From NCBI GenBank assembly GCA_017513245.1, contig JAFXGK010000025.1:52414-116413 (forward strand): 64,000 bases of DNA. Direction: 5' to 3'. Position numbers and translations under genes: made by a program. The notes beneath the pieces are model-generated. The model saw nothing but the letters and a program-made list of their open reading frames with translations, ran no database searches and was not told the DNA's origin. Origin of the DNA: Clostridia bacterium (GTDB lineage: Bacteria; Bacillota; Clostridia; Oscillospirales; Acutalibacteraceae). This document shows positions 54,595 to 61,975 of the stretch, in pieces (the first letter of the stretch is position 1; each line of letters begins with the position of its first letter).

Positions 54595-55122
54595 CTAAAC
54601 CCTGCTACTTCCCGCAACAGGATTTAAGGTATTATGTAATCGTTTTTCTATTTCTCGCATAATTATAGATGAATATGGTCTATATTCGCTTTGCAAAGGA
54701 AAAGCGTATACTTTAATGCAATTTAAGACTTTTTTACGATTAGGAGACCCCAACTTTAAGCCAGTGCTTTCACCGGTTGTGTTAAAATGATCGGTCATTC
54801 TTCTATAAATTGAATCTCCAGACCCAACATATAAGCAATCGCCAATTTTGAGGTTCTTCTTTTTATAATCTTTAAATTTAGCCCCTCTAACATTATTCCA
54901 TTTGCGAACTTCATCAGTTGTAAGGATTACAGGAGTTTTAATTACAAAAATATACACTCCACATTTTCCCCATAATGCTCTTGGACGTTGTTGAATAGAC
55001 TCAAAAGTGTAAACTGTATCAAAAAAATCAGATGTAAACGCAAGACCTTCGCTAATGTGTTTTACAATATTATTTGATTCATCGTTCAAGGCTGTAGATA
55101 ATGTTTTGAGCAATTCAATCAC
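54595..55122 (-). CDS. GIY-YIG nuclease-like protein
   Basis: 175 residues from a GTG at 55122, chosen because AAGGCGG lies 8 bases upstream and any earlier start is inside the SbcC-like gene; GTG 55131 is an alternative. The catalytic elements expected for the GIY-YIG fold are in order: GVYIF (55-59), CLYVGSG (96-102), R107, H112 and a late glutamate E157 in MREIEKRLHNTLNP. The spacing is longer than in UvrC because of an insert (about 65-92). The fold implies metal-dependent DNA strand cleavage. Its start lies 13 bases after the SbcC-like stop. Confidence 0.75.
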   Translation of the reverse strand: MIELLKTLSTALNDESNNIVKHISEGLAFTSDFFDTVYTFESIQQRPRALWGKCGVYIFVIKTPVILTTDEVRKWNNVRGAKFKDYKKKNLKIGDCLYVGSGDSIYRRMTDHFNTTGESTGLKLGSPNRKKVLNCIKVYAFPLQSEYRPYSSIIMREIEKRLHNTLNPVAGSSRV

Positions 55123-55135
55123 ACAACACACCGCC

Positions 55136-57508
55136 TTAGAATATGATTTTATTTCCGCCCAGCATATCGAGATAACCTTCTCTGCAGGTAAGGAAAATAA
55201 CCTGATGCTGTTTGGCACATTCCTTAATGAGCTCGCAAGACTGTGCAGTACGATCAGCATCCATATCGGTGAACGGATCGTCAAAGACTATCACACCGCC
55301 GCCATCGGGGAACAGATGGTCAAGCACAGCAAGACGGAAAGCAAGAGAAACGGTTTCCTTGGTGCCTTCGGACAATTTGCCGTAATCAAGCAACTTATTA
55401 TCGCTGTAAATGTTCATATTCAACTTATCAGCTTCTGGGAACTCTGAAGAAACCTTGCCGCTGGAGATAATGCTGAGATAATGAGTAAAGCGGTCGGCAA
55501 TATCCTGCATCGGATTGTCGTGTATATTTTCTTTTTGAGCCTTGAAAACTTCTGCAATATGGAGCCAATGGTTAAGTAACGTTTTTTGTTCCTCAAAGAC
55601 ACGCTCTGCTTTTTCTACATCGGCTATAGGGTCGCCGTTGATGTTTTCTTTATAGCTTTCCAGTTTGCTTGCGGCAGCAGTCTTAGAAGTAAGTGCTGTT
55701 TCACGAAGACTTTGCTTGAATTTTAAGTCATTCTGTAAACTTTCAAGATGAGCATCGGGATCGGTAATGCTGAGATATTCAATAGGAATATCCTCCGCAC
55801 CCGAAACGGAGTCTTTTGCCTTTTTGAGTTCGACTTCTAAATCAAAGGCTTTAGCTTTGAGATCGTTTACACTGCTATATTCGGTCACATAACCGTCCAC
55901 AATAGTTTCTTTTGCGGTAATAAATCTTGCAATATCATTACTGCCACAAACAGAGAGTATATCGCTGTCAATTTCCTCTTTTGTGCGAACAGCTACAGTA
56001 ATTCCGGTTGCTGCGGCTTCAAGCTCCTCGTAGGAAATAGAACCCAAGAGTATGACCAAGCGGCTATTGGCAGTATCTATTTTAGACTTGGTATCATTAA
56101 TAGTTTTAGCCAACTGCTCAAGTTCTGCTAAGTTTTCCACCTTGTATCTGCCGAGAATTTTGTCAACAATCTCTTGCTGTTCGGCAAGCTGTTCTTCAAT
56201 GGCGTTAACATCTACGTCTGCAGGAGACAATTGCATTTCCATAACACCGGGAACAGTAATTTTTACTGCTTCGGTAATAGGAGCGAATCCGTTTGATGCG
56301 TCTACTGTTTCACCTGTACGAACAGAGGTGATTTCAACATTATTTCCGCCGAGCATATTGATAGCGGCAGTAATGTTCATACCGCAAAGCTTGTTTTCAA
56401 GTGAATTGATACCACGCTGTGCAGTTTTGACCTGCATAATTTCAGCATCGGTTGGCTGATAAGGCGGAATATATTTTTTGAGTTCGGTAAGTTCTGCGTG
56501 AATTGTCTTGGCGGCTTCATATTTATCAAGCAAATCACGGCTTGCTTTTTCAGTTTGTAAAGCCTTTGCTTTTTCGAGATCTTCGGCAAGTTTTGGCCAG
56601 TTTGCTAAAACCTCTGCAATTTTCAAAAGCTCTTTATCAATGCGGTCGATAGTCTTTTTGCGCTCGCTTTGAACGGCAAGACGGCTTGCAAAGGTGTTGA
56701 ACTTGTTATATGCTTCCTCGGCAATGCGAGCGACATTATCCTTATCGGCATAATCATTTGCGGCACGGTCTGCCTCACGCTCCAAACGAGAAATTTCTTC
56801 AAGAACGGCTTTGGCATCTTCCAAGGCGTAATATGCTTTTAAGATTTCACCAAGTCCGTTAGACCAACGACCGGCCTTGCGAACGGGTGCTTCTCGGTCG
56901 AAATCCCAATGCTTACCGGCGATCTCATCAATTTTTGCCATAATTGCCTGCTCGATAGCATCCACCGAGATACCATCGCTTTCGGCAAAAGCTTGTGATA
57001 CGGCATCGGCAATTTCTTGTTTTGCATCGGTTTTCTTGGAAGCGTCCAAAATTGTCTGCAAAGAAACGTCGGTATTTCGTTGGGAAGAAAAGAGCATATC
57101 GGAGTAGACGCCCTCACCGTAAAGGAGAGCTTCTTTTAATATCTCATCAATTTTGCTTTGGTCACGGATAACACCGTCGGGTGTGGAAAGGGTGCAGCGG
57201 GAATCGGAGCCCCATTCTTTAGAGAGAGTGTAAGTACCATTCTCGGTTTCAAAAGTGATTTTGCCATCGGCAAAGTCGCCGGTGATATTACTACCTTTTT
57301 TAGCACCTGGAAAATATAAATCATAGAAATCCTTATCGCTTCTGCGATCAAGTCTTGCGTTTTGGAACAAGGTACGGGAAAGCAGATTTACGAGGGTACT
57401 TTTACCACTTTCGTTTTTGCCATAGATTACGTTGATTCCATCTGTGAAGGAAACGTTGCGGTCGCGAACGCCGGCAAATTGTGTGCAGGATATATTAGTG
57501 ATTTTCAT
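55136..57508 (-). CDS. SbcC/Rad50-like AAA ATPase
   Basis: 790 residues, shorter than canonical SbcC (about 1000-1050). Walker A is GKNESGKST (30-38); the ABC signature LSEGTKETVSLAFRLAVL begins at about 712; Walker B VIVFDD is at 739-744 with a D-loop FTDMDADR. Two long helical arms lie between, with a globular, Gly/Val-rich middle insert at about 370-450 (CGMNITAAINMLGGNNVEIT) in place of an obvious CxxC zinc hook. It should partner with the SbcD-like nuclease encoded just upstream (stop and start one base apart). Confidence 0.85.
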   Translation of the reverse strand: MKITNISCTQFAGVRDRNVSFTDGINVIYGKNESGKSTLVNLLSRTLFQNARLDRRSDKDFYDLYFPGAKKGSNITGDFADGKITFETENGTYTLSKEWGSDSRCTLSTPDGVIRDQSKIDEILKEALLYGEGVYSDMLFSSQRNTDVSLQTILDASKKTDAKQEIADAVSQAFAESDGISVDAIEQAIMAKIDEIAGKHWDFDREAPVRKAGRWSNGLGEILKAYYALEDAKAVLEEISRLEREADRAANDYADKDNVARIAEEAYNKFNTFASRLAVQSERKKTIDRIDKELLKIAEVLANWPKLAEDLEKAKALQTEKASRDLLDKYEAAKTIHAELTELKKYIPPYQPTDAEIMQVKTAQRGINSLENKLCGMNITAAINMLGGNNVEITSVRTGETVDASNGFAPITEAVKITVPGVMEMQLSPADVDVNAIEEQLAEQQEIVDKILGRYKVENLAELEQLAKTINDTKSKIDTANSRLVILLGSISYEELEAAATGITVAVRTKEEIDSDILSVCGSNDIARFITAKETIVDGYVTEYSSVNDLKAKAFDLEVELKKAKDSVSGAEDIPIEYLSITDPDAHLESLQNDLKFKQSLRETALTSKTAAASKLESYKENINGDPIADVEKAERVFEEQKTLLNHWLHIAEVFKAQKENIHDNPMQDIADRFTHYLSIISSGKVSSEFPEADKLNMNIYSDNKLLDYGKLSEGTKETVSLAFRLAVLDHLFPDGGGVIVFDDPFTDMDADRTAQSCELIKECAKQHQVIFLTCREGYLDMLGGNKIIF

Positions 57509-57509
57509 T

Positions 57510-58637
57510 TTATTTGCCCTCCTTCAAAGATTTCAAAAGCTCATAGGCAAGCTGTGCTTCCTTCGGCTCATCCAAAAGCGCATTCAGTAAACTTGCGGAA
57601 AAAGAGGTTTCGGGAAATTCGGACTCAATCAATTCTTTTGAAATGAGTTTGCTGAGAGCATAGTCATTGCAGGTGCCTTCCACGAAGCGAGAAAGCGCAT
57701 TATCGATGATTTCGTTTTTATCTTCGTATTCATCGGCGGATACAGCACCGGTTAGGATAATATCTACGACACTGTTTTCGGAAAGATCAGCAAGTTCACG
57801 ATTTAAGATATTTTCCATTTCTCCTGCAGTAACAGCGATATTCTTGCGATAGAAACGCAGATTACCCGATATCGTTTTCTTGGCACGAACATTTTTGTTC
57901 TCATCAATTTCAACGATGAAGCACTGACCTTCGGTGTTGCAGGAAACGTCGGTCTGAACGTGGGTACCCGCATTAAAGATTTTATTACCGCTTGTGAATT
58001 CTTCAGTTAAATTGCGAGGGAACGGAACGTGAGTATGGCCGATAAGCCAAGTATCAACGGGGATGCGCTCAAGTTCGGAACGCTTCATAAGGAAATATTG
58101 ACCTTCATTGTCAATGGTCTCGCCTTCAACAGCACCGTGGGCAATACCAATATGATAAACACCGTCATTTTCAATCTCGGTTTCTTTGATCCAACCAAGA
58201 TTGTTCTGACCTGGAGCAGAATGCAGTGATGTGCAAAGTGCAGGATAAAGAACAACATCTGCACCGTTTGCAGAAAGCTTATACGGACGGTACTCGGTAA
58301 GCAACATAATGTTATCGTGGGATGCCATAACATCCTTGAAATACTGCCATACCTTTACGTCTTTGTCATAATAATCATGGTTACCGGGAAGAACAACTAC
58401 AGTTCCATTAAAGCAAGACAGCGCATCCAAAAGAGTTTTTATCTCCCTCTTGGATACGCTGTATGTATTCTCAAACAAATCGCCCGTGATTACGAAAAGG
58501 GCGCAGTTTTCCTGATTAGCGATTTTAACCATACCTTCAAAAGCCGTAATTCTGCTGGAAGCAAGAACTGCCGCTTGTTCGTGGCTTGCATATTTCAAGC
58601 CGATATGGTTATCTCCGGTTACAAAGATTTTTAACAT
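57510..58637 (-). CDS. SbcD/Mre11-like metallophosphoesterase nuclease
   Basis: 375 residues from MLKIFVTGDNHIG; the longer in-frame start would lie in the recombination repeat. Calcineurin-like metal ligands appear in order: GDNH (8-11), GDLFE (52-56), GNHD (85-88), AHGAVEG (about 173) and GHTHVPF (about 208). The C-terminal 130 residues are helical and divergent from E. coli SbcD. With the SbcC-like ATPase it would form a DNA-end-processing nuclease. It is the first gene of the eight-gene operon and begins only 32 bases from the left inverted repeat of the invertible promoter. Confidence 0.87.
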   Translation of the reverse strand: MLKIFVTGDNHIGLKYASHEQAAVLASSRITAFEGMVKIANQENCALFVITGDLFENTYSVSKREIKTLLDALSCFNGTVVVLPGNHDYYDKDVKVWQYFKDVMASHDNIMLLTEYRPYKLSANGADVVLYPALCTSLHSAPGQNNLGWIKETEIENDGVYHIGIAHGAVEGETIDNEGQYFLMKRSELERIPVDTWLIGHTHVPFPRNLTEEFTSGNKIFNAGTHVQTDVSCNTEGQCFIVEIDENKNVRAKKTISGNLRFYRKNIAVTAGEMENILNRELADLSENSVVDIILTGAVSADEYEDKNEIIDNALSRFVEGTCNDYALSKLISKELIESEFPETSFSASLLNALLDEPKEAQLAYELLKSLKEGK

Positions 58638-58669
58638 CACAATACCCCATTTATATAAAACTGATTGCA

Positions 58670-58690
58670 ACATAATCCGCATTATGTAAT
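58670..58690 (+). repeat. left 21-bp inverted repeat (recombination site)
   Basis: Reads ACATAATCCGCATTATGTAAT less the final base in a 20-base view; exactly complementary to 58930-58950. Each copy contains an internal dyad CATAAT-CCGC-ATTATG, as expected for a tyrosine recombinase site with two arm sites around a short spacer. Confidence 0.85.
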
Positions 58691-58929
58691 AGACTCACAT
58701 ACAAAAATAACCCTTTTTGATTGTGGCAATGATATACCACATCAAAAAAGGCATAACAAAGCAAGCCTTTGCTGTATCGGTAAAGTAAAGGCTTTATTTG
58801 GTGCGCTATTTTTACGACAATTTCAAGCATAATCATACTTTTTCATTAAAGGGATTGTTTTTGTTGGAGAAATATGGTATAATACACTCGTTGATTTTTA
58901 ATCAATCAACAGAATTTAACTAACTATTG
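58691..58929. promoter_or_regulatory. invertible promoter segment (239 bp), OFF orientation in this assembly
   Basis: Segment between the inverted repeats. It holds the promoter TTGTTT (58855-58860), a 17-base spacer and TATAAT (58878-58883) pointing right, away from the sbcD-like operon, and a minus-strand terminator hairpin (58704-58750). No gene of any length is encoded. Inverting the segment would place the -10 box at about 58737-58742 on the minus strand, roughly 95 bases before the SbcD-like start. No other promoter is possible in the 32 bases between left repeat and operon. The switch is inferred from structure. Confidence 0.82.
58704..58750 (-). terminator. terminator inside the invertible segment
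   Basis: On the minus strand, CCTTTTTTGAT-GTGG / CCAC-A-ATCAAAAAGG followed by GTTATTTTTG. In this orientation it would stop leftward transcription, for example from the recombinase gene, before it reaches the operon. Confidence 0.65.
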
Positions 58930-58950
58930 ATTACATAATGCGGATTATGT
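58930..58950 (-). repeat. right 21-bp inverted repeat (recombination site)
   Basis: Exact reverse complement of 58670-58690. The dyad CATAAT-GCGG-ATTATG is present here too. The flanking bases differ from those of the left copy, so identity ends at 21 bp. Confidence 0.85.
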
Positions 58951-58954
58951 ACTT

Positions 58955-58980
58955 GCCGCCGTTTTCGGTGGCTATTTTTA
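58955..58980 (+). terminator. terminator just outside the right repeat
   Basis: GCCGCCG-TTTT-CGGTGGC (one G-T pair) followed by TATTTTTAT. It would stop rightward transcripts from the invertible promoter before they run antisense through the recombinase gene. Confidence 0.75.
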
Positions 58981-59823
58981 TATTATCAACCGCATATTTT
59001 CCATACGCTGACGGTGTTCGTTGCCGGTAGTGATAATATAAATTCGTGTAGTGTTGATACTGCTGTGACCGAGAATATCGGCGAGCTTGGCAATGTCCTT
59101 TTCGATGCCGTAGAAGGTTCGTGCAAATAGGTGTCGCAGATTATGGGGAAACACCTTTTGCGGATTTACCCCTGCTTGCACACAAAGATTTTTCATTTCA
59201 CGCCAAATGTTGGTTCGGCTCATCGACTTGCCACTTCGGGTTATGAAGATCGCACCGGTCGTAATCTTTTGCTCTGCTGCATAGCGGAGCAATTTCTTTT
59301 GCAGTTCACGAACAATAAATACCGAGCGTGTTTTTCCTTTAAGCGAAACAACTGCTTCACCGCACTTTACCGCTTCGACTGTGATATATTGCAGTTCACT
59401 GACACGAATACCGGTTCCGCATATCGTTTGGATCAGCAAATTCAAACGTTCGTTGCCTTTTTGCTTGGCGGTGTGAACCAACCGCATATATTCTGCTTTG
59501 GTCAGCTCTTTTTCTTCAGGACAGTAGATTTGACGTTGTAGCTTGATAGACTTCACCTTCAAATCCGACCATCCAAGAAATGAAAGTAGACTATTGATTG
59601 ATGCCAACATTGAATTAATGCTCCGTGCGGCATAGTTTTCGGAAAACAGATTGTTTTTATAGGCGATAACTGTTTCCTTTGTTATCTCCGCTTCGCCAAC
59701 ATAGGCGACAAACGCCCTTACATCACGGATATATTTTTCTACGGTATTTTCGCTTTTTTCCTCGCTTTTGAGATATACGGCAAACGCCGCTATTTGGGTT
59801 TCTGTTAAAATTCTTCCTTTCAT
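58978..59823 (-). CDS. tyrosine recombinase, candidate DNA invertase
   Basis: 281 residues, the compact XerC/D-like size. An N-terminal SAM-like core-binding domain (about 8-90) is followed by the catalytic domain with all expected residues: R140 (GTGIRVSEL), K162 (LKGKTR), H227 and R230 (PHNLRH), H253 (LGHSS) and the nucleophile Y262 (TTRIYI). GGAGGTAAATACG precedes the ATG. The stop lies 28 bases from the right inverted repeat, so it most likely inverts the adjacent promoter segment, as neighbouring tyrosine recombinases do at other phase-variable loci. It could alternatively be the integrase of the accessory region. Confidence 0.88.
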   Translation of the reverse strand: MKGRILTETQIAAFAVYLKSEEKSENTVEKYIRDVRAFVAYVGEAEITKETVIAYKNNLFSENYAARSINSMLASINSLLSFLGWSDLKVKSIKLQRQIYCPEEKELTKAEYMRLVHTAKQKGNERLNLLIQTICGTGIRVSELQYITVEAVKCGEAVVSLKGKTRSVFIVRELQKKLLRYAAEQKITTGAIFITRSGKSMSRTNIWREMKNLCVQAGVNPQKVFPHNLRHLFARTFYGIEKDIAKLADILGHSSINTTRIYIITTGNEHRQRMENMRLII

Positions 59824-59989
59824 CGTATTTACCTCCGGATAGATTTACTTATATTTTACCCGAAAAGTATGATTTGCCGAAATTACCTTGATATGCCCGA
59901 AAGCATAGTTTCTACAAGGTGTTCGGTATGTTAACTTGGAAAGCGAGGTATTGCAAGTCATATTTCGAGGTTTAAAAATATTCTCCATT

Positions 59990-60017
59990 TTGCTGGACTT
60001 GTGAGAGGTTTTATAGT
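59990..60017 (+). promoter_or_regulatory. candidate promoter of the CAP-domain lipoprotein gene
   Basis: TTGCTG (59990-59995), a 16-base spacer and TATAGT (60012-60017), 35 bases before the ATG. Confidence 0.5.
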
Positions 60018-60051
60018 ATATGTTTGTGTTGCCAAAGGAGGTCAAACAAAC

Positions 60052-60912
60052 ATGAAAAGAATAATTATATTGCTTCTCTGCTGTGGGGTGCTCGTGGGTA
60101 TGGTGGGATGCGGTGGCAACTCCGCACCGCCGCATATCGAAAGTTCGCCGACAACGGTATCAGAAACGATAATAACAGAAACACCAACCGAAACAACACC
60201 GCATACGACAGCGGTAGATCCGACAGAGAAAGAAAAAGAGCCTGTCTCGACCGAGAGCAAGGATCAGGCAACCGAGCCGACTGTGACCGCCACAGAGCCG
60301 ACAACAACGGCAAAGGCAACGGAAGAACCTAAATCTACGGTAACAACAAAACCGACCGAGTCATCGGCGGTGGAAAATCCAAAGGATAACGGATGCATCA
60401 CCATAGTGGAAATAGACGATCCGCCTACAGAAGAAATCATAATTCCACCGAAGCCGAGTGCGGATTTAGTGGCACAGAAGGTTGCAGAATACATAAATAA
60501 GTTCCGCACCGAGCAGGGCGATGTCACCGCAACTGTCATCCCCGGACTGATTGAATACTGTAAATACCGATGCACGCAGCTTAAAACAAATTTTGCTCAC
60601 GATACCGCAGACCAACGAGCAGCCGCCGAAGCCCTACAGTACGGCGAATATGTTGACTGGTCGCTATACGGTATAGAGGGCGAGGAAAATTATTATACCG
60701 CCAATGTGCGCGAAGCCATCGGCAAAGGCAATTGGGGCGGCACCGCTGACGAGATAGCCTACTCCATAGCCAACGGTTTCAGAAACAGCAAAGGACACTG
60801 GTCGTATGTCGGCAGCTCCAAGTACACCTACATGGCAGTCGGGGTGATGTATGACGGATATTATTGGTATGTCTGCATATGCATGGACTCTAAAAATACA
60901 GACTTAAAATAA
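60052..60912 (+). CDS. CAP/SCP-domain lipoprotein
   Basis: 286 residues from MKRIIILLLCCG; AAAGGAGGTCAAACAAAC precedes the ATG. Signal peptide with lipobox VGMVGC, then a Thr/Glu/Ser/Pro-rich linker of about 115 residues (repeated TEPT, TETP, TTKPTE) that should span the cell wall. The C-terminal CAP domain (about 140-286) starts VAEYINKFRTEQG and shows the histidine of NFAHDT, GFRNSKGHWSYV and YMAVGV, the CAP3/CAP1-like motifs. Role unknown; CAP domains bind lipids or cleave peptides in some families. Independent of the adjacent operon, with its own promoter and terminator. Confidence 0.85.
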   Translation: MKRIIILLLCCGVLVGMVGCGGNSAPPHIESSPTTVSETIITETPTETTPHTTAVDPTEKEKEPVSTESKDQATEPTVTATEPTTTAKATEEPKSTVTTKPTESSAVENPKDNGCITIVEIDDPPTEEIIIPPKPSADLVAQKVAEYINKFRTEQGDVTATVIPGLIEYCKYRCTQLKTNFAHDTADQRAAAEALQYGEYVDWSLYGIEGEENYYTANVREAIGKGNWGGTADEIAYSIANGFRNSKGHWSYVGSSKYTYMAVGVMYDGYYWYVCICMDSKNTDLK

Positions 60913-60915
60913 GCA

Positions 60916-60984
60916 TAAAAATACCCACTGGATGAGGCGGTTCTTCACGGAACTTTGCCACAACATCCGGTGGGTATTTTTTTA
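60916..60984 (+). terminator. terminator of the CAP lipoprotein gene
   Basis: Long stem AAAAATACCCACtGGATg / cATCCgGTGGGTATTTTT with an inner GGCGGTTC-type hairpin and a TTTATTTT tail. Confidence 0.75.
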
Positions 60985-61065
60985 TTTTGCCTTTGTAGAC
61001 GTTTGTTTTAACTGAAACAGCCTACGGGTCGATAAAACTATTTCTGTTCGATTGTACGGCGTTTT

Positions 61066-61206
61066 TTATTCGTGATACCGTTTCGCTTCGCGCATTACTG
61101 TGCGGTAAACCGATTTCCATAATCGCAAACTGCTTTCGGGATATTTTTCACGCATCTTACGGATTGCAGCTTTCCGAGCCTTCATTATTCCGTCCGGCTT
61201 CATCAT
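61066..61206 (-). CDS. sigma-like C-terminal fragment, separate 46-residue reading frame
   Basis: Directly after the amber stop of the sigma-like gene, in the same frame, an open stretch reads MMKPDGIMKARKAAIRKM then REKYPESSLRLWKSVYRTV and MREAKRYHE before a TAA. AGGAG overlaps the upstream stop (TAGGAG) with the ATG 3-6 bases further, so reinitiation is possible. It could be an independent small protein, common next to sigma-like genes in clostridial elements, or the natural C-terminus of the interrupted gene. Confidence 0.5.
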   Translation of the reverse strand: MMKPDGIMKARKAAIRKMREKYPESSLRLWKSVYRTVMREAKRYHE

Positions 61207-61212
61207 ATGCTC

Positions 61213-61920
61213 CTAGCAAAGCTCGTCAAGGTCGACGTGCTTATAACCGAACAGAGCATAAGAACCACCGAGGATTTCCCTATCTTTTTTCGGCAGTGCA
61301 TCAAATAATTCCTTTAAAAATACAAGGCAGAGCTTATGATATACTATTCTATCCGTAGATACGGTTAACTTGTTCGACATCAGTCGTTCATACGGATCAT
61401 ACGGCTCTCCGTTTTCATAAGGTATAAGGTCATAAACCGAAAGAAAATGAGTGTTATATCCTATATGCCGAGCAACATCCTCAAGGGGAATGCCAAGTTC
61501 CTTTGCAATTTCCTCCGGCTCCTTGCCCGTGTCGTAATATAATTGCTGTGCTCTCCGCAGCTCCGCCATATCCTCAGAATCAAAGAAAAGAACACCGAGA
61601 TTGCATTCCATCCACCGATACATTGCACCCTTCAGGCGAGGATAAAGATAGGTAGTGAGCTTTGCCCGTTCCGGTTCGTATTTCTTTTTCCGAAGAAGAG
61701 CGAAAAACTCAAGCATACCTTCGTGAAAAAGTTCATTCACAACATATTTGGAATGTGCCGTCAATTTGTTCGGATGCTCCGCACTTTTATTATAACAGTT
61801 AAAATTCACGGCAACTTCCTTTGCGATACTGCGGATAAAACCGATATTTTTATTATAAAGTTTTTCTAAAATAGTTTCATCACCGTCATAAAACTTTAAA
61901 ATCAATTCTTCGTTGGTCAT
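61213..61920 (-). CDS. sigma-70-like protein of a mobile element, ending at an in-frame amber
   Basis: 235 residues. The middle KYEPERAKLTTYLYPRLKGA and MYRWMECNLG resemble sigma region 2 (core-binding/-10 helix), the IAKELGIPLEDVARHI helix-turn-helix resembles region 3, and LFDALPKKDREILGGSYALF resembles region 4 without a full HTH. Such short sigma-like proteins are common in clostridial conjugative elements. The frame continues after a TAG for 48 codons (to 61066) without other stops, which suggests interruption or programmed reinitiation. GAGGTGAGCTT precedes the ATG. Confidence 0.72.
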   Translation of the reverse strand: MTNEELILKFYDGDETILEKLYNKNIGFIRSIAKEVAVNFNCYNKSAEHPNKLTAHSKYVVNELFHEGMLEFFALLRKKKYEPERAKLTTYLYPRLKGAMYRWMECNLGVLFFDSEDMAELRRAQQLYYDTGKEPEEIAKELGIPLEDVARHIGYNTHFLSVYDLIPYENGEPYDPYERLMSNKLTVSTDRIVYHKLCLVFLKELFDALPKKDREILGGSYALFGYKHVDLDELC

Positions 61921-61975
61921 AAGCTCACCTCCTCCACTATAATTCTAACAAACGATGTGTACCATAAACCGTACT

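Noticed and set aside
58752-58800. Small hairpin AGCCTTT/AAAGGCT inside the invertible segment as a second terminator
   Set aside because: The 7-bp stem has a 16-base loop and a weak T tail, so it was not annotated as a terminator.
58670-58950. The inverted repeats as arms of a large terminator hairpin or a transposon
   Set aside because: Arms 239 bp apart are too far for a terminator, and the interior encodes no transposase; promoter content and the adjacent recombinase fit an inverton better.
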